DNA from: Anaerolineales bacterium
GTDB lineage: Bacteria; Chloroflexota; Anaerolineae; Anaerolineales; Villigracilaceae
DNA length: 25,168 nt
Reading direction: 5' to 3'
Assembly (NCBI GenBank): GCA_016928525.1
Contig: JAFGKO010000303.1
Span: forward strand, 1-25,168
In this document: piece by piece, positions 1-7,969 of the stretch
Layout of the letters: every line of letters starts with the position of its first letter
How positions within the stretch are numbered: the stretch's first letter is position 1
Position numbers and translations under genes: made by a program
Notes under the pieces: generated by a model
Seen by the model: only the letters and a program-made list of their open reading frames with translations
What the model was told of the DNA's origin: nothing
Database searches by the model: none

Positions 1-2
1 AG

Positions 3-341
3 GTCTGGGCCGCATTATATTCGCTGGGGCGCTCGGGGCTGGCTGATTTGATCCAACGCAACTGCCGGTGCGCCCTCCGTTTTGCGGACGGGTTAAGCAG
101 GATGGGTTTCAGCGTGCTGAATGATGTCGTGCTGAACCAGGTACTGGTCTCTTTCGGCGATGCGCAGCGCACCAACCGGATGATCGCCGCATTACAGGAA
201 GAAGGCACCTTCTGGGCCGGGGGCACCGTCTGGCAGGGACAGACCGCCATGCGCATCAGTGTCTCCTCCTGGGCGACGGCAGAAGCGGACATCGACCGCA
301 GCTTGGAGGCGGTCAGGCACGTGGCGGCGATGATCAAGTAA
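3..341 (+). CDS. PLP-dependent decarboxylase / aminotransferase-fold protein, C-terminal fragment (5' cut by window)
   Basis: The reading frame is open from base 3, so the 5' part lies outside the window. The TTG at 48 is not the real start, because the frame already encodes family-like sequence before it (VWAALYSLGRSGLADLI). What remains is about 112 residues: a helix of the type 'G..GL..LI...C..A..FA..L', then a strand-rich part with GTFWAGGTVWQGQTAMRISV and a final helix. This resembles the small C-terminal domain of group II pyridoxal-dependent decarboxylases (aspartate, glutamate or aromatic amino acid decarboxylase-like). The PLP lysine would be upstream, so substrate cannot be inferred. 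No terminator was seen after the stop. Confidence 0.7.
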   Translation, partial: VWAALYSLGRSGLADLIQRNCRCALRFADGLSRMGFSVLNDVVLNQVLVSFGDAQRTNRMIAALQEEGTFWAGGTVWQGQTAMRISVSSWATAEADIDRSLEAVRHVAAMIK

Positions 342-525
342 ACGATCCTGATCCCTGCGCTTATCGGCTGACCACTTTGTGTGTGGGTTGAAGCGACACA
401 GCCCTACTTTTCGGGAGATGGGGATTATCTTGAAGGATATTTTGCTGTTAGCGTTTATGTCTGTTTATTGGGGTATCCAATCTGTCCGCGTTTAATATCT
501 TCCGGGCTATAGTGAGATTTGTCAC

Positions 526-553
526 TTGACACTTTGGTTAAAAAGCATATATT
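526..553 (+). promoter_or_regulatory. sigma70-like promoter of the PAS kinase operon
   Basis: TTGACA at 526-531, a 16-bp spacer and TATATT at 548-553, in an otherwise gene-free 348-bp gap (342-689). The predicted transcript start is near 560, giving a leader of about 130 nt before the kinase ATG at 690. A GAGAAGG ribosome binding site lies at about 676-682. Apart from this promoter I see nothing convincing in the gap. Confidence 0.6.
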
Positions 554-689
554 CTACACGTAAGTTCAAAACTGCTAATTTGGGTCGGAATGATGGCAGG
601 CGAAAATGGTCATAGCATGCAAGCCAGAGTTTAAAGCTTGAGCTTGATTTACGCCTATCCGACCATCATTTCCACGAGAAGGTATTCGC

Positions 690-3600
690 ATGCGCAATTT
701 GAACAAAATGACGAAAGCAGAGCTTCTGGACGAGGTCAAGGCATTAAGACAACACGTCGTCGACTTGGAAGCTGAGCGAAATGAATTCAGGCAAGCTGAA
801 CAGGCGTTGCGCGCTTCGGAAGACAAATTTTCAAAAGCGTTTTTTATATCTCCCGATTCCATTAACATTAATCGCTTGAGAGATGGCCTGTATTTAGAAG
901 TTAATGAAGGCTTTACACGGATCACAGGTTACACCAAGGAAGATGTCGAAGGGAAAACATCCCTTGCGACCAATATTTGGGCCAATCCAGAGGATCGTGC
1001 TCGCTTAGTGGAAGAACTGCGGTCGCGTGGTGAGGTGACAAACTTCGAAGCAACTTTCAGGATGAAAGATGGGAGGGAGAGAATTGGCTTGATGTCTGCT
1101 CGCATTGTAGAAATCAATGGACAACAATGTATTCTCTCCATGACTCGTGATATTACCGAGCGTAAAAAAGTGGGGGCAGAGTTATTCGAGAGTGAGGAGC
1201 GTTTTCGTTTGCTCGCGGAAACTGCCCCGGTTGGCATTATCCTGCATAAAGATGAAGAAATTTTTTATACCAATCCGGCCGCTACCAAATTGCTAGGCGC
1301 ATCCGATTCTAAAGAATTGATCGGTCGAAATATCCTGGATCATATCCATCCTGATTACAGACCGATGGTGTTGGACCGAGCGCGGTCGGTGCGAGAACGA
1401 AGTCTGGTAGCACCTCCGGTTGAGGAAAAATATCTGCGTTTAGACGGAACCGCGGTGGATGTTGAGGTTACTGCTACCCCATTTGGGGAACATGGGAAAC
1501 GGATGTTCCAGGTGATTATTAATGACATCACCGAACGGAAGCGTACCCAGGAACTTATCCACTTGCGCCTCAGATTGATGGAATTCGCAACAAACCACTC
1601 ATTGGATGAGCTATTGCAGAAAGCGCTGGATGAAATCGAGGAATTGACAAACAGCTTTATTAGTTTTTTCCACTTCGTAGAAGCGGATCAAAAGACTCTT
1701 TCGTTGCAGATGTGGTCAACCAGGACACAGCGTGAGTTTTGTGAAGCGCAGGGAAAAGGATTACATTATCCTGTTGACGAGGCGGGCGTTTGGGCGGATT
1801 GCGTTCGGGCGAGACGGGCTGTTATACATAACGACTATCAAACCTTAGCCCATCGCAAAGGGTTACCGGAGGGGCATGCGGAAGTGATCCGGGAATTAGT
1901 GGTGCCGATAATAAAAGGTGATCGTATCCAGGCAATCCTCGGCGTAGGAAATAAGCCAAAGGACTACACCGAAAAAGATAGCGAACTCGTTTCATACCTT
2001 GCCGATGTCGCCTGGGAGATCACCGAGCGCAAGCGGGCGGAGGATGCGCTGCAGGAAAATGAGGAAAAGTTTCGCTCTCTTGTAGAGAATGCCCTGGCCG
2101 GCATTTTTACAGTAGATAATACATATCATTTCATCTATGCCAATGAAGAATTATGTAAGATATTGGGATATCCAAGAGAACAACTGCTCGGAATGGATTT
2201 CCGCGAAGTTTTGTCAGATGATAGTAAGGACCTGGTCGCTGAGCGGTATGTGCGGCGGCAGCGTGGTGAGGAGGTACCCTCCCGGTATGAAATGAAGATC
2301 GTCCGCGCCGATGGCGAACTTCGCGCTGTAGAAATGAGTGTGACTGTCATAAAGGATGAGGCGGGAAACTCACTCAGCATGGGACAGCTGGTTGACATCA
2401 CCGAACGAAGGCGAGCGGTGGAAGCGTTACAGGAAAAGACCGAGGAGCTTGACCGGTTCTTCAGAGTGACACTTGATCTCCTGTGCATTGCAGATACAGA
2501 CGGTTATTTCCGCAGATTGAATCCAGAGTGGGAAGTAGTTTTAGGTTATTCACTGTCAGAGCTTGAAGGGCAGAGTTTTCTCGAACTGGTACACCCTGAC
2601 GATCTGGCCAGTACACTGACGGCCCTTGGTGAATTGGGCGCTCAGAAGACCATTCTGGATTTTGTGAACCGGTATCGTTGCAAAGATGATTCTTATCGTT
2701 GGATTGAGTGGCGATCCTATCCGATGGGGAATCTCATATACGCTGCTGCCCGTGATATCACCGAGCGCAAGCAGATAGAGGATGCATTGCGTACAAGCGA
2801 GGAGCGCTTGAGACAGGCCATCCAGGTTTCTCGCATCGGCATATTTGGACATGACCATGTCGATGATACTATCTACTTTTCACCTGAGTATCGGGAACTG
2901 CGCGAGTGGGATGAAAAGGAATCAGTGACCTTCCCAATGATTGTTGAGACGATTCATCCTGAAGATCGCGAGCGATTTGAACAGGCTGTTCTACACGCCC
3001 ACGACCCGGCAGGTGATGGATACTACAATATTGAGTATAGGCTTTTACGCAGGGATGGTACTATTCGTTGGCTGGTTGCGCGTTCGCAAACCTTCTTCGA
3101 AGGAGACGGCAGTGAGCGTCACCCGGTTCAAACTGTCGGTGCTGTGCTGGATGTGACCGAATCCAGGCAAACCGAGGAAGCCTTGAGGTTAACGCGTTTT
3201 ACGGTGGACAGCGTGGCTGATGCGGTGTATTGGATCGACCCGCAGGCCCGGATTGTGGATGTCAATGAAGCCGCCTGTCGCATGCTCGGGTACACCCGTG
3301 AAGAATTGACAGAGATGTCCTTGACAGGGATAGATCCGGGTTTTTCTTTGGCGCGATGGCCTGATATCTGGAAAAATATCAGGGAAGGAGGCAAGTTGAC
3401 GCTCGAAGCGCAGCACCGGACCAAAGCTGGCCGGCTTATCCCTGTAGAGATCATGGCCAACTACATCAAATTTGGCGCTCGCGAGCTCGATTGCGCTGTT
3501 GTTCGCGACGTCACCGAGCGCAAGAAGGCGGAAGAAATATTGGAAATGTTCAAGTACTCCAATGATCATGCTTCGATAGCAATCTTCTGGATGGACCGTG

Positions 3601-4634
3601 ATGCGAACTACATGTATGTCAACAACGAGGCTTGTCGCTCGCTTGGATACACCCGCGTGGAACTGCTGAACCTGCGTTTGTGGGACATTGATCCTATTTA
3701 CCCAAAGGAACGCTGGTACAGCAACTTGGAGCAATATCAGCCGAATAGGCAGGGGGGAGGGGAGCATGTAGAAACCTTCCACCGCCGTAAGGATGGTGTC
3801 ATTTTTCCTGTTGAAGTTTTCTCCAGGCACCTTTGGCTTGGAGAGAACGAGTTTCATGTGGCTTTTGTGCAGGATATCACCGAACGCAGGCAGGTAGAGG
3901 AGAAAATTCGCCAACTGAACGATGAGCTCGAACAACGGGTTGCAGAGCGCACCGCTCAACTGGAAGCAGCCAATAAGGAATTAGAGGCGTTCTCTTATTC
4001 TGTCTCACACGATTTGCGGGCACCGCTGCGGGCTATCAATGGCTTCTCGCGTATTTTGCTTGAAGACCACGCGTCCCAACTTCCAGAGGAGACAGCTCGC
4101 TTGTTGGGAATCGTGCGTGGTAACACACAGCAGATGAGCAGGTTAATTGACGACTTGCTGGCATTCTCAAGATTGAGTCGTCAGCCGGTCAACAGGCAAA
4201 CGGTCAATATGGCTGATTTGGTCCGCCAGGTGTTGGAGACCCTGCAAAATGAATTGGAAGGACGTAAGGTGGTGATTGAAGTTGGAGAACTGCTTGCTTG
4301 TCAGGGTGATCCAACTTTGCTCAAGCAGGTTTGGATGAATTTGCTTTCGAATGCACTCAAGTTTACACATGGGCGAGAAGTAGCCCGGATCGAGATTGGT
4401 TGTGAGAAAAGGGAAGGCGAACAAGTATATTTAGTAAAAGATAATGGAGTGGGTTTCGACATGCGGTATGCGGATAAGTTGTTTGGCGTATTTCAACGTC
4501 TACACAGTTCTATCGAGTTTGAAGGGACAGGTGTGGGACTGGCAATTGTACAACGCATCATTCATCGTCATGGCGGACGTGTGTGGGCCGAAGCTGAACT
4601 GAATGTTGGCGCCACGTTTTACTTTACGTTTTAG
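690..4634 (+). CDS. Multi-PAS/GAF sensor histidine kinase
   Basis: A 1314-residue histidine kinase without signal peptide or membrane segment, so cytoplasmic. A short coiled coil (about 1-40) is followed by PAS1 (about 42-158), PAS2 (168-285), a GAF-like domain (290-450), PAS3 (455-575), PAS4 (585-695), PAS5 (705-825), PAS6 (835-945) and PAS7 (955-1066). Nearly every module ends in the PAC hallmark D-I/V-T-E-R-K/R. A coiled coil leads to the HisKA domain with H-box SVSHDLRAPLRAI (phospho-acceptor His1107). The HATPase domain has N-box NLLSNALKF (from about 1217), DNGVGFD (from 1251) and GTGVGLAIV (from 1279). The dimerisation and ATPase parts resemble kinases of the Cph1 type, which use Rcp1-like receivers, and such a receiver is encoded next. 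GAF lacks an obvious chromophore Cys context; the ligand is unknown. Confidence 0.93.
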   Translation: MRNLNKMTKAELLDEVKALRQHVVDLEAERNEFRQAEQALRASEDKFSKAFFISPDSININRLRDGLYLEVNEGFTRITGYTKEDVEGKTSLATNIWANPEDRARLVEELRSRGEVTNFEATFRMKDGRERIGLMSARIVEINGQQCILSMTRDITERKKVGAELFESEERFRLLAETAPVGIILHKDEEIFYTNPAATKLLGASDSKELIGRNILDHIHPDYRPMVLDRARSVRERSLVAPPVEEKYLRLDGTAVDVEVTATPFGEHGKRMFQVIINDITERKRTQELIHLRLRLMEFATNHSLDELLQKALDEIEELTNSFISFFHFVEADQKTLSLQMWSTRTQREFCEAQGKGLHYPVDEAGVWADCVRARRAVIHNDYQTLAHRKGLPEGHAEVIRELVVPIIKGDRIQAILGVGNKPKDYTEKDSELVSYLADVAWEITERKRAEDALQENEEKFRSLVENALAGIFTVDNTYHFIYANEELCKILGYPREQLLGMDFREVLSDDSKDLVAERYVRRQRGEEVPSRYEMKIVRADGELRAVEMSVTVIKDEAGNSLSMGQLVDITERRRAVEALQEKTEELDRFFRVTLDLLCIADTDGYFRRLNPEWEVVLGYSLSELEGQSFLELVHPDDLASTLTALGELGAQKTILDFVNRYRCKDDSYRWIEWRSYPMGNLIYAAARDITERKQIEDALRTSEERLRQAIQVSRIGIFGHDHVDDTIYFSPEYRELREWDEKESVTFPMIVETIHPEDRERFEQAVLHAHDPAGDGYYNIEYRLLRRDGTIRWLVARSQTFFEGDGSERHPVQTVGAVLDVTESRQTEEALRLTRFTVDSVADAVYWIDPQARIVDVNEAACRMLGYTREELTEMSLTGIDPGFSLARWPDIWKNIREGGKLTLEAQHRTKAGRLIPVEIMANYIKFGARELDCAVVRDVTERKKAEEILEMFKYSNDHASIAIFWMDRDANYMYVNNEACRSLGYTRVELLNLRLWDIDPIYPKERWYSNLEQYQPNRQGGGEHVETFHRRKDGVIFPVEVFSRHLWLGENEFHVAFVQDITERRQVEEKIRQLNDELEQRVAERTAQLEAANKELEAFSYSVSHDLRAPLRAINGFSRILLEDHASQLPEETARLLGIVRGNTQQMSRLIDDLLAFSRLSRQPVNRQTVNMADLVRQVLETLQNELEGRKVVIEVGELLACQGDPTLLKQVWMNLLSNALKFTHGREVARIEIGCEKREGEQVYLVKDNGVGFDMRYADKLFGVFQRLHSSIEFEGTGVGLAIVQRIIHRHGGRVWAEAELNVGATFYFTF

Positions 4635-4689
4635 GCTGCGTCCTGCGGCATGCAAATAACTAGTCTAAGTTACTGAGGAGAGGTGTCGT

Positions 4690-5136
4690 ATGTCAACAGA
4701 TCCAATTGAAATCCTGCTTGTGGAGGACAACCCTAACGATGAGGAGTTAACTCTTTATGCTTTGAAGAAGAATAATATTACCAATCACATCCAGGTGGTG
4801 CACGATGGAGCGGAAGCCTTGGAATATCTTTTTTGCACTGGCGCTTATGCACATCGCAAGATCAACGATCCCCCCAAGGTGGTTCTGCTTGATTTGAAAT
4901 TGCCCAAAGTAGATGGTTTGGAGGTTTTGAAAAGTATTAAATCGGATACGCGCACGCGGACTATTCCGGTGGTTATGCTAACTTCCTCGCAGGAGGAACG
5001 TGATATTGTTGAGAGTTACCAACTGGGCGTTAATAGTTATATTGTTAAGCCTGTAGATTTTGAACAATTCATTAATGTCGTGCGTCAATTAGGTCTGTAC
5101 TGGATGGTGTTTAATAAAATGCCAGTAACAGAATAG
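4690..5136 (+). CDS. Single-domain response regulator, Rcp1-like
   Basis: A stand-alone receiver of 148 residues. It has the acidic pair E12/D13 in LLVEDNPND, phospho-acceptor Asp68 in [11 protein letters not shown], switch Thr98 (VVMLTSS) and Lys120 (YIVKPVD). The insert between strands 2 and 3 and the aromatic-rich C-terminus ([10 protein letters not shown]) are typical of the Rcp1 family that partners phytochrome-like histidine kinases. There is no output domain, so it probably relays phosphate or acts by protein contact. A strong GAGGAGAGG site (about 4674-4682) precedes the ATG. The gene sits 55 bp after the kinase and 43 bp before the HD-GYP protein with no terminator between, so the three are likely co-transcribed. 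Confidence 0.93.
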   Translation: MSTDPIEILLVEDNPNDEELTLYALKKNNITNHIQVVHDGAEALEYLFCTGAYAHRKINDPPKVVLLDLKLPKVDGLEVLKSIKSDTRTRTIPVVMLTSSQEERDIVESYQLGVNSYIVKPVDFEQFINVVRQLGLYWMVFNKMPVTE

Positions 5137-5179
5137 CAATTGAATCAGTTCGCGTTCGGCTTTACAATAGGATTAGATT

Positions 5180-6916
5180 ATGTCCACTCCTCTCCATGTA
5201 TTGATTCTCGAAGACCACGAATCTGATGCCGAGTTGATGGTGTATGAACTTCGCCAGGCTGGTTACGAGCCTGACTGGTGTCGGGTGGATAGCGAACGCG
5301 ACTATCTCGATTGTCTATCATCAGCATTGGACGTGATTCTGGCTGATTACACCTTGCCACAGTTTGATGCGATGCGCGCCTTGAATCTGTTGAAAAAACG
5401 GGGTATGGAGATCCCCTTCATTGTGGTGACAGGTACAGTGGGGGAAGAAGTGGTCGCTGAGTGTATGCGTCAGGGTGCAACAGACTATTTACTCAAAGAT
5501 CGTTTGGGACGCTTGGGGTCAGCAGTCGAACGAGCCTTGCAGGAAAAACAGTTGAATGATGAAAAGAAGCGCGCCGTGAATGCACTGCTCGAGAACGAAG
5601 AAAAATATAGGAGTCTATTTGAATCATCTCCGGAATCTATCACGTTGGTTGGTTTGGATGGCACTATTCTAGACTGCAACGAGGCTACAGCGGTCATTGC
5701 AGGTTTGTCCAGGAGTGAGTTGATTGGAAAGTCATTTCTAAATATTGGAACTCTGGACGAGGCTGATATACCATTGCTTGTAGAGCGTTTTACCCAAATC
5801 GTTAGTGGAAAGCTCTTTGAGCCGTTTCAAGTTAAGGCTATCCGGCGCAGCCAAGAGGTACGATGGCTTGAAATACACCTTGCATTGCTAAAAAGAGACG
5901 ATGAAGTCTACGCAATCCAAGTCATTTCGCGCGATATTACAGAGAGCAAATATGCAGAGGAGGCTCTTCGCAGTACGAATGAGTTGCTTCAAGCGCTTAT
6001 CAATGCTGCGCCTTTGGCAATCGACGTGGTGGATACTGAAGGGAATGTGAAGTTGTGGAGCCCGGCAGCCGAAAAACTCTTTGGTTGGAAAGCGGAGGCT
6101 GTAATTGGAAAGCCCCTTCCTTCCGTGCCAGAAGCACTGAAATCTGAAGTCAGTCAACAAATCAGAGATGAGCTGCTTGGAACAACATACTATGGTTTGG
6201 AAACTCGTCGTGTGCGGAAGGACGGTTCCTTGGTAGATGTTCAATTATGGACATCCCCACTGCACGACTCGGAAAGTGAAATTATTGGATCGGTCGGTAT
6301 CCTCACTGATATTACGGAACGCAAGAAAGCCGAGCAGCAAATCCAGGCTCTCAATGCTGAGCTTTTGATAGCTTATGATGAGACATTGGAGGGCTGGGCG
6401 CGTGCGCTGGATTTGCGTGATAATGATACAGTGGACCATTCCGTGCGCGTAATAGACCTGACAATGGATTTGGCGCGTGCGCTGGGTATTCCCGAGCCCG
6501 ACTTGATCCATGTGCGTCGTGGAGCCTTGTTGCACGACATTGGCAAAATGGGTATTCCGGACGCTATCTTGCTCAAGCCCGGACCACTCACAGAGGAAGA
6601 ATGGCGCGTTATGCGAATGCATCCGGTTTTTGCTTATGATTTGCTTTCAAACATCCCCTTTCTAAGGCCCGCTCTGGAGATCCCATACTATCACCACGAA
6701 AAATGGGATGGGAGCGGCTACCCACGGGGCTTGTCCGGGGAACAGATTCCTCTGGCTGCCCGCATTTTCTCCATCGTAGATGTTTGGGATGCGTTAGGTT
6801 CCGACCGTCCCTATCGTGCGAGGTGGACTAGAGGCAATATCCTTGAATATGTCCGTAGGGAAGCGGGGACTCGTTTCGACCCGAAAATTGTGGAGCTCTT
6901 TCTAAAAATGGTCTAA
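5180..6916 (+). CDS. REC-PAS-PAS-HD-GYP protein, predicted c-di-GMP phosphodiesterase
   Basis: A 578-residue fusion. The receiver (1-120) has E11/D12, phospho-acceptor Asp56 (LADYTLP) and Lys in YLLKDR. Two PAS domains follow (about 140-258 and 262-385), each ending in an ITE(S/R)K linker. The HD-GYP domain starts near 400 and carries HDIGKMG (His452) and HHEKWDGSGYPRGL (His505-His506, GYP at 513-515). These metal and GYP signatures are complete, so hydrolysis of cyclic di-GMP is likely. As third gene of the operon it is the obvious output: the kinase and/or its receiver domain would control c-di-GMP level. The ribosome binding site is weak (AGGATT about 8 nt before ATG). A strong hairpin at 6950-6993 ends the unit. 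Confidence 0.92.
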   Translation: MSTPLHVLILEDHESDAELMVYELRQAGYEPDWCRVDSERDYLDCLSSALDVILADYTLPQFDAMRALNLLKKRGMEIPFIVVTGTVGEEVVAECMRQGATDYLLKDRLGRLGSAVERALQEKQLNDEKKRAVNALLENEEKYRSLFESSPESITLVGLDGTILDCNEATAVIAGLSRSELIGKSFLNIGTLDEADIPLLVERFTQIVSGKLFEPFQVKAIRRSQEVRWLEIHLALLKRDDEVYAIQVISRDITESKYAEEALRSTNELLQALINAAPLAIDVVDTEGNVKLWSPAAEKLFGWKAEAVIGKPLPSVPEALKSEVSQQIRDELLGTTYYGLETRRVRKDGSLVDVQLWTSPLHDSESEIIGSVGILTDITERKKAEQQIQALNAELLIAYDETLEGWARALDLRDNDTVDHSVRVIDLTMDLARALGIPEPDLIHVRRGALLHDIGKMGIPDAILLKPGPLTEEEWRVMRMHPVFAYDLLSNIPFLRPALEIPYYHHEKWDGSGYPRGLSGEQIPLAARIFSIVDVWDALGSDRPYRARWTRGNILEYVRREAGTRFDPKIVELFLKMV

Positions 6917-6949
6917 CGTTGAAAATCCTGATTGCTATACACTTTCCCA

Positions 6950-6993
6950 CATATCGAAAACAGCCCCTGATAGCACGGGCTGTTTTCGATATG
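6950..6993. terminator. 17-bp perfect hairpin, probable bidirectional terminator
   Basis: The arms 6950-6966 and 6977-6993 are perfectly complementary over 17 bp with a 10-nt loop. The core is CAGCCC/GGGCTG flanked by AAAA on the left and TTTT on the right, so on either strand the GC stem is followed by a U-run. It lies 33 bp after the HD-GYP stop. Confidence 0.75.
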
Positions 6994-6999
6994 CAAACC

Positions 7000-7446
7000 A
7001 ATTACTCATAAGGGGAAGAGGTCGCACGCAACAAACCGTCATCTTCGAATGGAATCGGCGACTCTTTCATGCAATCGCAACTGCTTTCGGTTAGCGATTT
7101 CAATCGCCGCCCAAAGCTCTCCCCGGTATGGTAATAAGCATCTTTGTTGGCGCGGTCGGTGTTGTCGGTGATGGATGGGATATTACCTGCAAGAGCAGCC
7201 AATAAGTTTTGGGCGTGGTGTTTCCTCCAAGGCAGATTATGCGCAATGAGGCTTTGACATCTACTTCTCGCTCAGGCTTTCTGCGTTTCGCTCCGCGTTG
7301 TTTAACTGGTGAGGAGATGTTTCGGCCGCTACTGGAAAATGTTCTGATAAGTGGATAAAATCCCCCTGAAAAGTCGCAATTAGAACATGCGTTCCGGGTT
7401 ATATTGGGCATATAGGTTAGTGCGTGCCAATCCGAATTCTTAAAGT
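7000..7446. other. 447-bp stretch without a convincing gene; weak minus-strand reading frame
   Basis: The only candidate is a minus-strand frame ending at 7002 (TAA), open back to about 7271. The longest version with a start codon is TTG at 7202 (66 residues). Its translation, for example HHAQNLLAALAGN and DRANKDAYYHTGESF, is not low-complexity, but I recognise no family and see no ribosome binding site. The 17-bp hairpin at 6950-6993 would terminate it. It may be a remnant of a minus-strand gene; a coding call is not supported. Confidence 0.2.
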
Positions 7447-7458
7447 TTGGAGGTTCAA

Positions 7459-7866
7459 ATGGATTTTAGTAGTGTTAACTGGTTGGCTGTAATCGTGTGC
7501 GTTGTCGTTGCTATGGTCAGTGGGTTTGTTTGGTACCACCCGTCCGTATTCTTCAAGGCCTGGTGGAGGGGCATCGGTAAAGGCGATTCGGATCCGGGCG
7601 ACCCCAACCCCATGATCTATCTCTTTACCCTTATCGCTGCATTTGTCGAGGCAACCTTTGTCTCCATCTTGTTGGGGGTGATGGGGAGTAATACGCTCGG
7701 CATGGGACTCCAGGCCGGCTTCTTGATCTGGCTGGGTTTTGTGGCTCCCACGAACCTGGTCAACAAGTTGTTCGCAGGGCATGGGTTCGATGTCTGGTTG
7801 ATCGAAGCTGGGAACCACCTGGTAAACCTGCTTCTTTTCGGAGCAATCCTGGCCGTGTGGCGTTAA
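7459..7866 (+). CDS. Small integral membrane protein, DUF1761-like
   Basis: 135 residues with about four hydrophobic helices (around 7-28, 52-74, 82-102 and 113-133). The N-terminal NWLAVIVCVVVAMVSGFVWY followed by FFKAWW matches the DUF1761 family, whose function is unknown. I chose ATG 7459 over the upstream TTG 7447 because TGGAGG (7448-7453) sits 5 nt before this ATG and would overlap the TTG start. It is followed directly by a hairpin terminator, so it looks monocistronic. Confidence 0.8.
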   Translation: MDFSSVNWLAVIVCVVVAMVSGFVWYHPSVFFKAWWRGIGKGDSDPGDPNPMIYLFTLIAAFVEATFVSILLGVMGSNTLGMGLQAGFLIWLGFVAPTNLVNKLFAGHGFDVWLIEAGNHLVNLLLFGAILAVWR

Positions 7867-7889
7867 AGGGTCCTACGCTCAATTCATTC

Positions 7890-7917
7890 AACTCCCGCCG
7901 TGAAAGGTGGGAGTTTT
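7890..7917 (+). terminator. Rho-independent terminator after the DUF1761-like gene
   Basis: Arms 7890-7899 and 7906-7915 pair over 10 bp with one G-U, loop GTGAAA, with a T-run at 7914-7917. It begins 23 bp after the stop codon. Confidence 0.75.
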
Positions 7918-7957
7918 CTGTACGCAAGATGTAACTTATTAATATGCATCTATGTTC

Positions 7958-7963
7958 TAAAAT
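7958..7963 (+). promoter_or_regulatory. -10 hexamer of a probable leaderless promoter
   Basis: TAAAAT ends 6 nt before the ATG at 7970, which places the transcript start at or next to the start codon. The AGGGG run is too close to the ATG to act as a normal Shine-Dalgarno site. No good -35 hexamer is visible at 17 bp. Confidence 0.4.
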
Positions 7964-7969
7964 AGGGGC

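Noticed and set aside
588..670. AATGATGG (588-595) and CCATCATT (663-670) as an inverted repeat before the kinase
   Set aside because: Only 8 bp with a 67-nt separation and no U-run or match to a known regulatory leader; could be chance.
3189..3959. Minus-strand open frame of 256 codons opposite the PAS kinase
   Set aside because: It lies fully within PAS6-PAS7 coding sequence, has no ribosome binding site and shows no family features; its frame mirrors the repeated PAS linkers.
7100..7411. Minus-strand frame of 103 codons before the DUF1761-like gene
   Set aside because: Low-complexity stretches (SPTTPTAPT, KRRKPER), no ribosome binding site, no family resemblance, and it competes with another weak frame in the same place.
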